Shown in pieces: positions 33,546 to 45,354 of a stretch of DNA of 64,000 nt (positions are counted from its first letter, which is position 1; each line of letters starts with the position of its first letter). The position numbers and the translations under genes are program-made. Source of the stretch: Monodelphis domestica (taxonomy: Eukaryota > Chordata > Mammalia > Didelphimorphia > Didelphidae); NCBI RefSeq assembly GCF_027887165.1, contig NC_077229.1:351466416-351530415 (forward strand), in the 5' to 3' direction. The notes under the pieces are model-generated. The model was not told the DNA's origin. It was given only the letters and a program-made list of their open reading frames with translations, and did no database searches.

Positions 33546-36465
33546 TTTTTATATTAGTTTAGATATGACAAGTAGATTTTGTCAAGTGGATTTTTGTCCC
33601 AAAAGCTGGGATCTTTGGGTTTATCATAGACTGTCTTTCTGGGGTCACTTACCACAAGTCTATTCGAATAATCCTTCCTCCTGTCTCTTAGCTAGTACCA
33701 TATTGTTTTGATGAACACTGCTTTATAGTACAGTTTAAAATCTAGGCCACCTTCCTTCACATTTTTTTCATTATTTCCCTTGATTTTCTTGATCTTTTGT
33801 TCTTCCAAATGAACTTCAGTATATTTTTTTCTTATTCAGTAAAAATGTTTTTTGGTAGTTTAATGGGTATGGCAGTAAATAAGTAAATAAGTTTGGGTAG
33901 AATGATCATTTTTATTATGTTAGCTCATCCTACCCATGAGCATTAAATGTTTTTCCAATTGGTTAGATCTAGTTTTAATTGTGTGGAAAGTGTTTTGTAG
34001 TTGTGTTCCTATAGTTCCTGTGTTTGTCTGGGCAGATAGATTGCTAAGTATTTTATATTGTTTAGGGTGATTTTAAATGGAATTTCTCTTTCTAATTCTT
34101 GCTGCTGAGATGTGTTGAAAATATATAGAAATGCTGATGACTTATGTGGATTTATTTTGTATCCTTCAACTTTGCTAACATTGTTGAATATTTTGACTAG
34201 CTTTTTAGTTGATTCTCTGGGATTATTTAAGTAGACCATCATATCATCTGCAAAGAGTGATTAACTTGGTCTCCTCATTGTCTATTTTAATACCTTCAAT
34301 TTCTTTTTCTTCTCTAATTCCTACTGCTAGTGTTTCTAGTACAATGTTAAATAATAGAGGTGATAATGGGCATCATTGTTTCACTCCTTATCTATTAGGA
34401 ATGGTTCTAATTTATCCCTATTGCAGATGATGTTTGCTGATAGTTTTAGATATATATTGTTTATTAATTTTAAGAAAGAACCCTCTATTCCCATACTTAC
34501 TAGTGTTTTCAATAGGAATGAGTCTTGTTTTTTGTCAAAGGCTTTTTCTCCATCTATTGAGATAGTCATGTGATTTTTATTGGTTTGCTTGTTGATATGG
34601 TCAATTATGTGGATGGTTTTTCTAATATTAAAGCATCCTTGCATTTCTGATATAAATCCCACCTGATCATAATGAATAAGCCTCGTGATCACTTGCTGGA
34701 GTCTTTTTGCTAGTATCCTATTTAAAATTTTTTCATCTATGTTAATTAAGAAGAATGGTCCATATTTTTTTTTTCTTTTTGACTTGTCTGGCTTTGGAAT
34801 CATTACTATATTTGTGTTGTAAAAGGAATTGGGTAGAACTCCTTCTTTGCTTATTCTGTTAAATAGTTTGTATTGTATTGGGATTAGTTGTTCTTTGAAT
34901 GTTTGATAGAATTCACTTGTGAATCCATCAGGCTCTGGGCATTTTTTCTTAGGGAGTTCTTTGATGGCCTTTTCAATTTCTTCTTCTGATATGGGATTAT
35001 TTAAGAATTCTATTCTTCTGTTAATCTTGGCAATTTATATTTTTGTAAATATTCATCCATATTACCTAGATTTCCATATTTGTTGTCATATAACTGGGAA
35101 AATAGTTTTTAATGACTGCCTTAATTTCCTCTTCATTAGTGGTGAGGTCTCTCTTTTCATCTTTGATACTGTCAATTTGGTTTTCTTTTTTCCTTTTTTT
35201 CTATTAGATTGACCAGTACTTTGTCTATTTTTTTTTCAAAATACCAGCTACTAGTCTTATTTATTAGTTCAATAGTTCTTTTACTTTTGATTTTATTAAT
35301 TTCTCCTTTTATTTTTAGTATCTCTAATTTAGTTTTCATCTGAGGATTTTTCATTTGTTCACTTTCAATTTTTTTTTTTAATTTGCATGCCCCATTCATT
35401 GATCTCTGCCCTCCCTTATGTGTTAATATATGAACTCAGGGATATAAATTACCCCCTGTGTACTGCTTTGGCTGCATCCCATAGATTTTGAAAGGAATCT
35501 TATCATCATCATTTTCTTCAATAAATTATTAATTGTTTCTATGATTTGTTCTTTAATCGATTTTGGAGTATCATATTACTTAATTTCCAATTAATCTTTG
35601 ATTTGCCTCTCCATGTACCCTTAGTAATTATTATTTTTATTGCATTATGATCTGAAAAGGTTGAATTTATTATTTCTGCTCTTTTGCACTTTTTTGCCAT
35701 GGTTTTATGCCATAGTATATGGTCAGTCTTTGTGAATATACCATGTGCTGTTGAAAAGAAGGTGTATTGCTTTTGTCCCTACTTTTTTCTCCACATATTT
35801 ATTAACTCTAACTTTTCTAAGATTTCATTCAACTCTCTTATCTTTCTCATTTATTTTTTGTATGATTTATCTAGATCTGATAGAGGAATTTTTAGGTCTC
35901 CCATTAGTATAGTTTTACTATCTATTTCCTTCTTCAATTCCACTAGTTTCTCCTTTTAAAATTTGGATGCTATACCATTTGGTTGTTTATTGTTGATTAT
36001 TTTTATTTATATTTCCTCATTGTCTATACTGCCTTTTATCGGGATATAATTACCTTCCCTATTTCTTTTAATCAGATTTACTTTTTCTTTGGCTTTGTCA
36101 GATAAGATTGCAACTACTCCCTTCTTTTTCTCAGTTGAAGCCCAATAGATTTTGCTTCATCCTTTGACCTTTACCCTGTCTGTGTCTACCTGTCCCATGT
36201 ATGTTTCTTGTATACAACATATGGTAGGATTTTGGTTTCTAATCCACGCTGCTATTTGCTTTTGTTTTATGGATGATTTCATCACGTTCACGTTCAGAGT
36301 TATGATTGCCATATGTGTATTCCCCATCATTTTGATATCCTCTCCTTTCTTCTTTTGCTATTTCCTTTTAAACCAGTGGTTTACTTTTAATCAGTTCCTC
36401 TAATTCCCACCCTTATTTTGCTTTCCTTTCTGACTCTTACCTTTTTATTCCTTTTTTATTATAGA
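33546..36465 (-). mobile_element. L1 LINE, antisense, nested in a sense L1
   Basis: Minus-strand ORF2. 34381-34803 gives an RT segment ('IPKPDKSK', '[17 protein letters not shown]', 'HYDQVGFI') and 34009-34242 gives '[11 protein letters not shown]' just after a FADD-like box. Higher coordinates run through the endonuclease to inter-ORF wording near 36400. It begins in mid-ORF2 without a T-rich 3' end, so it is not a simple insertion. Confidence 0.8.
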
Positions 36466-36984
36466 CTACCTCAAAAGGCAAAAAAAAAAATCAGATAAAC
36501 AAAGGGACTCCACAATAGGGTGAAACATTGATGGTACATGGGATCCAGAGAAACTTGAAGGAATAAGATAAATAGGATAATTTATATCATACAAAGAGGT
36601 GCATGGAAAGGGGTGGGTAAGAATACTATTACAAGAAGGAGAGGAAGAGAGTGCTAATAGGTAATACTTAAACCTTACTCTCAGGGAGATCAATTCTGAG
36701 AGGAAAGATAATCTAGATCCATTGGGGTATTGAATTCTCTCTTATCCTACATGGAAAGTGAGAAGGGAAAAACTAAGTGGGGAGAGTGGGGCTGGGAATA
36801 AAAAGGCAGGGAAAGAGAGGGGGGAGGGAATTTAATAAACCCTAAAAATAATAAAAAGAGAACAGAAAGGTAGGTGGTGAGCAGAGGAAGAGACCTGCTT
36901 CTACACTGCAGTCATGCTAACCTGGAAGTCTAGAAATAAGGAGAGAAACTGACTTGAGAAAGAATTGGAGTTGGTTATTGTTTT
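36466..36984 (+). mobile_element. L1 LINE, sense piece joined head-to-head to the antisense piece
   Basis: At 36466 the orientation flips. The phrase 'tagactacctcaaaag' is shared with the L1 5' UTR at 40230, and the text continues as sense inter-ORF sequence ('ggtgcatggaaaggggtgg', 'gatccattggggtattgaat'). It ends where the outer sense L1 resumes at about 36985. Confidence 0.55.
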
Positions 36985-38705
36985 TACACAAGGAAACACA
37001 GGAATTATATGAACACAATTACAAAACAATTTTCACACAAATAAAGTCAGATCTAAATAATTAGAAAAGTTTTAATTTCTCTTGTGTAGTCTGAGCTAAT
37101 ATAGTTAAAAGAGCAATTCTATCTTCATTCATTCATTCAGTGTCATACCAATCAAATTACCAAATAATTATTTTATAGATCTTTAAAAAATAATACAATT
37201 CATTTGGAAGAACAAAAGGTCAAGAATATCAAAGGAACTAATTTAAAAAATGATGAAAGGATGCCTAGCAGTACCAGCTCTTCAAACTATATTATAAAGC
37301 AACAATCATGAAAACAATCTGGTATTTGCTAGGGAACAAAATGGTAGATCAATGGAATAGATTAGATACACAATAAAGAGGCTAAACCTCTTTTTGAAAC
37401 CTAGTGTTTGATAAACTCCCAAATCCCACCTTTTGGAATAATATCTCTCTCTTTAATAAAAACTGCTGGGGAAATTAGAAAACAATATGGCAGAAGCTAG
37501 GTATAGACCAATACCTCACACCCAAGCCAAGATGAGGTCAAAATGGATATACAATTTAGATATAGAGTGATACCATAACTATATTAGGGAAACGTGTTAT
37601 ACTTAGCAGATTTTTGGAGAAGGGAATGATTTATGATCAAAGAAAAGATAGAATTATGAGATGTAAAATTAATAATTTTGATTACATTAAATTAAAAAGC
37701 TTTTGTCCAAACAAAAGTAATCTAGCCAAGATTAGAAGGGAAACAATAAAGTAGGAAAAATGTTAATAAAAAAATCTCAAATAAGTCTAATTACTTAAAT
37801 GTATAAAGCACTATGTAAAATTTATAAAAATACAAATAGTTCCCCAATTTAAAAATGGTAAAAGGATATGAACAAGCAATTTTAGATGAGAATATCAAAA
37901 GCATCAATAATAATATTAAACTGTTTTAAATTACTCTTGATTAGAGAAATGCAAATTAAAACAATGCTGAGGTACCATATTACACCTATCAAACAATATG
38001 GCGGTAAAGGAAAGTGTTAAATGTTGGAGGGGATGTGGCAAAATTGGGTCACTAATGCATTATTGGTGGAGTTGTGAACTGATCCAATCATTCTGGAGGG
38101 TACTTTGGAATTATACTCAAAGGGCTATAAAACTATACATCCCCTCTTATCTAAAAAATTCCATTAGTGGGTCTGTATCCAAAAGAGATAATAAAAAAGG
38201 GGAAAGGACCAATTTATAGAAAAATATTTATCGCAGCTCTTTTTATGATGGTGAAGAAAAAGAAATTGAGGGGATGTCCATCAATTGGGGAATGGCTGAA
38301 CAAATTGTGATGCACATTGACAATGGAGTGCTATTGTGGTATAAGAAATGGTAAGTAAGATGATTTCAGAAAAAAAGTTGGAAATATCTGTAGGAATTGA
38401 GGCAGAGAGAAATAAGCAGAACTGAAAGAACACTGTTCAAAATAACAGCAATACTGGATGATGATTATTTATGAAAACTTGGGTATTCTCAGCAATGCAA
38501 TGATCTGGGACAATCTTGAAAGACTTATGAAAGGAAATGCCATCCATCTTCAGAAAAAGAACTGTTGGAGTCATTTTTCACATCAGTATATGTTTGGTTT
38601 TATTTTGGGGTTTTCGTTATGTATGAGTGTGCTTACAACTTGCTTACAACAGTGACCAATATAGAAGTGTATTTTGCATGATGATAAAAAATGAAAAAGA
38701 AAAAA
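36985..38705 (+). mobile_element. L1 LINE, sense: ORF2 3' half and 3' UTR
   Basis: Resumption of the L1 at 29382-33545. The text picks up within about ten bases of where it stopped ('caggaattatatgaacacaa'). The cysteine-rich ORF2 C-terminus is readable at 38013-38080 ('KCWRGCGKIGSLMHYWWSC'). A 3' UTR follows and an A-rich stretch near 38686-38712 probably marks the tail. Confidence 0.8.
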
Positions 38706-38954
38706 GAAACATTTGTAGAGTTCTAGACAGAAGTATTAGAAAAAATGTAAAGTTTTTACTAACATATGATTTTGGCAAGTGCTCCCAAAACAAATACAAA
38801 AAAATACTGAATCCCTAAAGATTCATGTGCCAATATTTTCTCCAAACGAAGAGTTCACTGGCAATTTTATGACAAAATATTTAAAAGAGTTGATAAACTT
38901 AAAGGAATTGTGTATTTTATTTCAATGATGGCAGTTATCTTTGATTAAAAAAGA

Positions 38955-39650
38955 TATTAATTATTTCAATTAGTCTTATGATTGATTCCATATATCATAA
39001 TATCACCTGCAGAGAATGATACTTATTTCCTTATTGCCTATCTTAATTCCTTTAATTTTTATTCTTTTATTATTCTAGATAGCAATTTCAGGACATTCTT
39101 GAAAAGTAGTAGTGATATTGGTATTCTAACTTCACTCCTGATCTTATTGGATGTTTTCTGATGATTTTTAGATAGATGCTATTTATCATTTTAAGGTCTA
39201 TTCTATTTATTCCAATTTTCTCTCTTGTTGCGTGTTGTATTTCATCAAAAAATTTTTCAGCATCTATTGAAATAATCATAATTTTTGTTGGTTTTGTTAT
39301 TGATATGGTCAATTATGCTGATAATTTTCCCAGTATTAAAGCATCCTGAATTTCTTGTATAAAACCTACTTCCTTCTAGTGTTTGATCTTTGTGATGCAG
39401 TGCTATAATCTCACCGTTAGTAATTAATTTAAAATATTTCATCAGTATTCATTTGGAAGGTTGTCTCTATTTTTTCTGAGTTATTTTTTGGTTTAGATTT
39501 CAACACCATACTTGTGTCATTAAATAAAGTTGGCAGAATTCCTTCCTCCACTATTTTTAAGTTAAGTAGTATTAGAATTAATTATTCTTCAATTGTTTGG
39601 TAAAATTCCCTTGTGGATCCATCTGACTCTGGATTTTTTTTTCTTAGATT
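38955..39650 (-). mobile_element. L1 LINE, antisense: RT region, left part
   Basis: Antisense ORF2 from the RT box region ('atcacctgcagagaatgat' near 39003) to the passage before RT ('ggatccatctgactctgg' near 39614). It is then interrupted by an LTR and by a half-L1 before continuing at 42008. Confidence 0.75.
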
Positions 39651-40146
39651 TGTGTAATTAAAATGATCTCAGATACATCCATCCTGTAAAGACAACATAG
39701 TAATTACAGTCATGTGTCTGATGGCCTGATGCTGGCATCCCAGCACAGATCTAAAACAGCTGCAGGCCTGGCATGACAGAGTGGCGATTTCATTGAAGCC
39801 AGATGGCATGAAGTATGAAGGCTGTTGGCCAATCAAAGGATCTAGAAAGATCCAGGGGAAGGGCTGAGAGAGAGGTTTGAAAAGTCACATATGGAATCAA
39901 AGCCATTCTCTTTGCTCCCCTCTCTCTGGTTGATCTTACTCTTTAACCATCCTGGTGACTTTTTATCTTCTCTCTTCTCTCTGGCAAATGGCAACTTGGA
40001 GGGAAACCTCACAGGTTGCAATCCAGGACTAGATTTTTACCTTTAACTATCTGGCTGGAAAGCTTACTTCTCACTTTCTTTCTCTTTATTAATAATTGCT
40101 TATAAATCTAGTAAGAAACCTCCAAGATTAATTTTTATTTATAACA
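39651..40146. mobile_element. Solo LTR-like insertion, family E
   Basis: A 496-bp TG...CA block. The four bases to the left are gatt and to the right ggtt, a near-perfect duplication, and the antisense L1 wording joins across it. A possible polyadenylation region ('attaataattgcttataaa') lies near 40090. No internal genes. A fossil. Confidence 0.55.
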
Positions 40147-40165
40147 GGTTTTTCAGAGATAGCTT

Positions 40166-40786
40166 GTACTTCCAGGTAAACATGGCTGCAATCTAGAAGC
40201 GACTCACTTCCCCTCCCCAGCACTGAACGAAATAGACTACCTCAAAAGACCATAAAAATCACCTTTGGACGAACGGAAGGACTCTCCAGTACCCCACAGA
40301 AACGAAGGTACCTGGGGTTTGAACATTCCCACACTATAAGGAGGAGAAAAATCTCACACAAAAACATGAACTGAGTCACCCCTTCCCCCCCCCTCCCAAC
40401 CTAGAGAAAGCTATCAGAGCACTCACTGGGACAGGAAGTGAGTGAGGAGCGTCTCTGTCTGGGGGGGCACACCAGGGTCCTTTGGATCTAAATATTGCAA
40501 GGAAACTACCTCTCAGGGCAGTTTCATAGGAGAATCCGTCACTGAGCACAGGGGGCTGCGGAGCTGAACTCGGGGAGGTTGTGCTGAACATCTGGGGGGG
40601 GAGCTAAACACCTGGGCAGGCTGCGCTGACTGCCTGGGCAGTTGGGCTTAACAAAGGGACCCGCGCTTTAAGAAACCTCGGAGGCTGGGAAGAACTAGTC
40701 TGAGGCAACCTAAATTCACAAAAAACCTGCCCATATCACCCAGACCCCAGACCAAAAAAAGAAAGTGTTATAAAACCACTAAAAGG
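40166..40786 (+). mobile_element. Half-L1: L1 5' UTR (promoter region)
   Basis: GC- and CpG-rich L1 5' UTR, starting with 'acatggctgcaatctagaag' (a YY1-like start) and with no large disruption. It is much better preserved than any other L1 in the window. A perfect 9-bp repeat, agatagctt, sits just before it (40157-40165) and recurs after ORF1 (41999-42007). The internal promoter of L1 is expected here. Confidence 0.75.
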
Positions 40787-41939
40787 ATGGCTCACATGTC
40801 CCAAAATCAAGCCTCCAAGAAGAAAGGGGGAAAAAAGTGACTATTGAAAACTTTTATGGAGGGAGTACCCAAGGAAAAGAAGAGAATGAGGAGGAAATCC
40901 AAAAAAAATCAGAACATGCCTCCCAAAATGGAAGCTATCCACAAGCTCTGGAAGATCTCAAACTGGAGCTTACCCAAAAGATTGAAACCTTTTGGGAAAA
41001 AAAATGGGAGAAAGAGATCAGCAGTCTGATAGACAAGACTTCACAATTGGAGAAGGAGCTAATAGAAGGGCAGACAAAGCTGAAAAGCAAAACCAGTCCC
41101 TAACAACCAGAATTAAGCAACAGGAAGACAGTGAGCATGCCCAAAAGATGGAAATCTTTTGGAAAGAAAAATGGGAGAAAGAGATCAGCAGTCTGATAGA
41201 CAAGACTTCACAATTGGAGAAAGAGCTCGAAGCATCCAATAGAAGGGCAGACAAAGCTGAAAAGCAATACCAGTCCCTAATGACCAGAGTTAAGCAAATG
41301 GAAGACAGCGAGATTACAAAACAGCAAGAATCAATAAAGCAAAGCCAAAAAATTAATGAATTAGAAGAAAACATGAAATATCTCACTGAAAAAGTCACAG
41401 ACTTGGAAAACAGAGGAAGAAGAGACAACCTCAGAATTATTGGTCTCCCCGAAAAACCAGAGATAAACAAAAACCTTGATGCTATTCTACAGGAGATTAT
41501 AGAAGAAAATTGCCCACATGTTCTGGAGCAAGGGGGCAAAATAGAAATAGAAAGGGTTCATAGAACACCCTCTATACTAAATCCCCAAAAGACAACCCTC
41601 AGGAATGTAATTGCAAAATTCAAGAGCTTCCAAGAAAAGGAGAAAATCCTACAAGAAGCCAAGAAGAGGAGCTTCAGATATAGGGGGGCTCCCATAAGGA
41701 TCACACATGACTTAGCGGCTAACACGCTAAGAGACCGCAAAACATGGAACACGATATTTAGAAAGGCAAGAGAGCTGGGTCTCCAACCAAGAATCAACTA
41801 CCCAGCAAAACTGACTATATACTTCCAGGGGAAAGTATGGGCATTCAACAAAATAGAAGATTTCCAAGCATTTGCTAAGAAAAGACCAGAACTTAGTGGA
41901 AAATTTGACATCCAATCACAGAAAGCAAGAGAAACATGA
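40787..41939 (+). pseudogene. Half-L1: L1 ORF1 (RNA-binding chaperone), two frame breaks
   Basis: ORF1 encodes the trimeric RNA-binding protein that coats L1 RNA. The ATG (40787) opens MAHMSQNQASKKK and hits an early TGA. One extra base in the run of five G and six A at 40826-40836 would explain this. The frame MTIENFYGG is then open to about 41050. A 10-base deletion near 41059, visible by comparison with the second repeat unit, shifts it into the final frame, which is open to TGA at 41939. Domains in order: basic N-terminus, coiled coil with a 59-codon duplication (40979-41324), RRM ('NLRIIGLPEKPE', about 41431), and C-terminal domain ('RIERVHRTPS'-like, 'RYRGAPIRITHDLA', 'LQPRINYPAKLTIYFQGK'). 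Apart from the two indels it is full length, so the insertion is fairly young. Confidence 0.85.
40979..41324 (+). repeat. 59-codon tandem duplication in the L1 ORF1 coiled coil
   Basis: Two adjacent units, each starting KIETFW or KMEIFW, sharing EKEISSLIDKTSQLEKEL and NRRADKAEKQ and ending at QEDSE or MEDSE. The first unit spans 167 bases and the second 177; the difference is a 10-base deletion in the first. Outside it I count about 17 differences. The central 45 bases are identical. Confidence 0.85.
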
Positions 41940-41998
41940 AAAGGTAAATATGAAAAAAAGGGAAAAGGAGATAAATCTTATCTTTTTCTTTAAGTCAT
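41940..41998 (+). mobile_element. Half-L1: short post-ORF1 tail, no poly(A)
   Basis: The 59 bases after the ORF1 stop follow the usual L1 inter-ORF start ('aaggtaaatatgaaaaaaag') and then stop. There is no ORF2, 3' UTR or poly(A) tail before the 9-bp flanking repeat at 41999-42007. Confidence 0.7.
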
Positions 41999-42007
41999 AG
42001 ATAGCTT

Positions 42008-45000
42008 TTTTTTCTGAGATGGAATTGCTTAAGAGTTTCATTTCCTCTCAGGTTAATCTGGGTAATTATTATTTATTCAAATATTCATCTATTTCATTTA
42101 GATTATCAGTTTTCTTTGCATATAATTGGCAAAATAACACCTAATTATTTCTTTAATTTGTTCTATATTTTTTGTAATATCACCCTTTTCATTTTTAATA
42201 CTGGTATTTTGTTTTTCTTTATTTCTTTTTTTGATCAAGTATTGATTTGTTCATAAAACCAACTCCTTGTCATTTATTATTTCATGGTTTTCTTGCTTTC
42301 AGTGTTATTAATTTCTCCTTTGATTTTCATGATTTCTAATTTGGTGTTTTAATTTGTTCTTTTAAAAAATAGTTGCAAACACAATTAATTCATTGATCTG
42401 CTCTTTCTCTGTTTTATTGATTTAAACTTTTAGTAATATAAATCATCCTCTAAATACTGCTTGCCTGCATTCCCAAAATGTTGGTACATTGTCACCCTGT
42501 CGTCCCCTTTAATGTAATTGATGATTTGTATTTATGATTTGTTCTTTGTCTCACTCATTCTTTAATATTAGGTTATTTAGTTTCTAATTAATTTTTAGTA
42601 TTTTTACTTAAGTGTAATTTTGATAGTGTTATGGTCTAAAAAGGATACATTTTATATTTCTGCTTTTGATTTTGAGGTTCTTATGTCAGATTATATGATC
42701 AATTTTTGTGAAGGTGCCATGTACTGCTGAGAAAAGAAGTATATTCCTATCTGTTCTCATTCAGTTTTGTCCAGAGTTCTATCAAGTTTAACTTTTCTAA
42801 AATTCTATTCACCTCAATAACTCTTTTTAAGTATTTATTTTGGGTTTGATTTATCTAATTCTGAAGAAGATATCCTTAACTAATATAGTTTTTTTGTGTT
42901 TGCTTCTTCTTTTAACTTTTGTAGTTTCTTTAATTATTTAATTTCTATGCCATTTGTTGCATACGTGTTTAATGTTGATATTTCTTCATTATCCATGGAT
43001 TCTTTCATCAATATGTAATTTCCTTCTTTTTCTCTTTAATTATGTCAGTTTTGCTTGTCTGAGATCATAATTGCTACTCCTGCTTTTTAAGCTTTAGCTG
43101 AAGCATAGCATATTTTGCTCCAGCCTTTACCTTTATTCTGAGTGTGTCTCCCAACTTTTAATGAGTTTCTTGTAGACAGGATATTGCGGGGTTCTAGCTT
43201 TAAATTCATTCTGTTATCCTCTTTCAATTTATGGGTGAGTTCATCCAGTTCACATTCAGAATTATCATTACTCTCTGTTTCTCTCCATCTTCATTTCTAC
43301 TGTTTATCCTTCTCTTTCCTGTCAGCCTTTCCCTGTATACAAATATTTTTGCTTCCGTTTATAAGCCTCCCTGAGTCCTACCTGTCTTTTTCTTCCTCTT
43401 CCCTTTATTAGTTCTTTATTGATAATATAGATTTCTATATATAATTAAGTGTAGATATTTATTACCACTTAGTACATGTTCTGATAAGAATAAAGTTCAA
43501 GCATTGTCCCCTAATCCCTCATCTTCTCTTTCACTGTATTGATTCTTTCATGTCTCATCTTGTGAGGTACTTTATGCCCAGCTTTCTCTTTTCAGTGTAT
43601 TAATCTTATCTTTTGATTAAAAAAATCTTATTATATGTAACTCACTCTCTGCTGTGTCTATATACGCACCTTTTCAATGCTCTAATAGGGGATGAAGTTA
43701 TAAAGTAGTACCTTAAGTATTCTAAGTATATCAGTTATCTTATGTACTTCAAGTATTATAGATGTCTTGTGTCTTAGTTATCATCTTCTTAGTAATAATG
43801 GAATTAGTTTAGCCACATTGTTTCCCCTGATTACTTTAGGTATATTTAGTGCTTTAGTTATCTCTTATGCTATAAGATATCTCAAATATCCTACTTACCA
43901 CTTTCCCATGCAGGGGTGTGATTAGTTTCATTGATGTTCCCCCCACCCTATCTTTTTATGCTTCTTTTGAGTGATGAATTTGATCAATTAATTTTATTTT
44001 TACAACTGGCCATTTTGTCAGAGTTGCATGCAATTCCTCTATTTCTTCTTCTGGAATATTTTCTCAATTTCCCTTGGTAGGTGATTTCTTTTTGTAGGTA
44101 TACATCCTTTGCATTAGAGAATATAATCTTCTATACCTTCTAGTCTTTTAATGTAGAATCTGTTGGTTCTTGTATAATCCTGATTGTCGTTCTAAAATAT
44201 TTGATTTTTTTCTTCTGTCTTCTTGACTGAGATTTTCTCTTTGATAGGGATTTCTGGAATTTGATTATCATAGTTCTTCATTTTTAAAATTGGTGATTTC
44301 ATTAAGGAAGTGGATTCTTTATATTTCCATTTTCTCCACTTGTTCAAGAATATCAGTTTTCCTTGATAATTTCTTTCATTATGATGACCAGGTTCTCTTT
44401 TAGATCATGGCTTTTAAGCAGTCCAGTGATTCTTAGATTCTCTCTCATATCTGTTTTCTTAATAAGCTGTTTTCCTAGTGAGAGATTTAAAATTTTCTAC
44501 TATTACTTTTTTCAATTTTTGAATTTGTTTTTATTGTTTCCTCCTGTCTTATTAAGTCATTAGCTTCTATTTGTCCAAATCTTAATTTTAGAGAGTTCTT
44601 TTCTTCTTGGAAGGCTTTTGTTTGAGGTATTGTATTTCCTTTTTAAGAAAACTGTTTTCTTCAGTAAATTTTTATTTCCACCTTCATCATTTTGTTTCTG
44701 TTTCTTATCATTTATTTTTCTACTTTTTTACAGTTTCCCCTGGTGTTCCTATTGGGCTGGAGATACTTTAATATTTTCCTTTTAGGCTTCACTTTTTTTT
44801 TAAATTTTTGTATTGCAGTCCTCTTCTGAGCTTTTAATTTTGTTGTCTTTCTTATTGAGATATTTTTCTAGTATCAGGTACCTCTTTTCTTTGTATTTTA
44901 CTCATTTGGGGGTTATTTTTCCCCTTGATTTTGTCCATTTGCTGAATCTTACTTCTATTCCTAGTGTGAAGGGAGTACTTATACTGTTTTTGTCCTGTGC

Positions 45001-45354
45001 TTGTGCTATACCTGAGATTAACTCAACTGTCTGGGTTTCAGATTGTACTCTCTACAGAGACTGCCTGTTTGGCCTGCTATATGGAGGTTGCATCAAATTC
45101 ATAGAGCATACATTTTCAAATGGTAGCTACGTGTTGGATAAGAGAATCAGGGAATTTTGGTTATTCAAATTTTATATGTATAAATGTAATAAAATGAAAT
45201 TTATTTTCATTATTTTATTGATTTCTGACCTTATGAATGTTGGTCCTCTGTTTACTCTTCCAGATTACAATCCATCAAGGTTTTTTTGTTCCATGTTATT
45301 CTTTTCTATGTTATATTTCTAGTAATGTTACATTAATCTACCAGACTTTTTTAA
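42008..45354 (-). mobile_element. L1 LINE, antisense: ORF2 5' half, inter-ORF, ORF1 and 5' UTR
   Basis: Continuation of the antisense L1 at 38955-39650. It passes through the ORF2 linker and endonuclease (42008-43350), the inter-ORF region (43350-43960, for example 'aagttcaagcattgtccc'), the ORF1 coiled-coil coding region (about 43980-44830) and 5' UTR-like sequence to 45354, where an LTR abuts. It is decayed throughout. The 169-codon plus-strand frame at 44813-45322 is the antisense of this and is not a gene. Confidence 0.7.

Noticed and set aside
44813-45322. 169-codon plus-strand ORF
   Set aside because: It is the antisense of decayed L1 ORF1/5' UTR sequence, is hydrophobic low-complexity, and shows no recognised motif.
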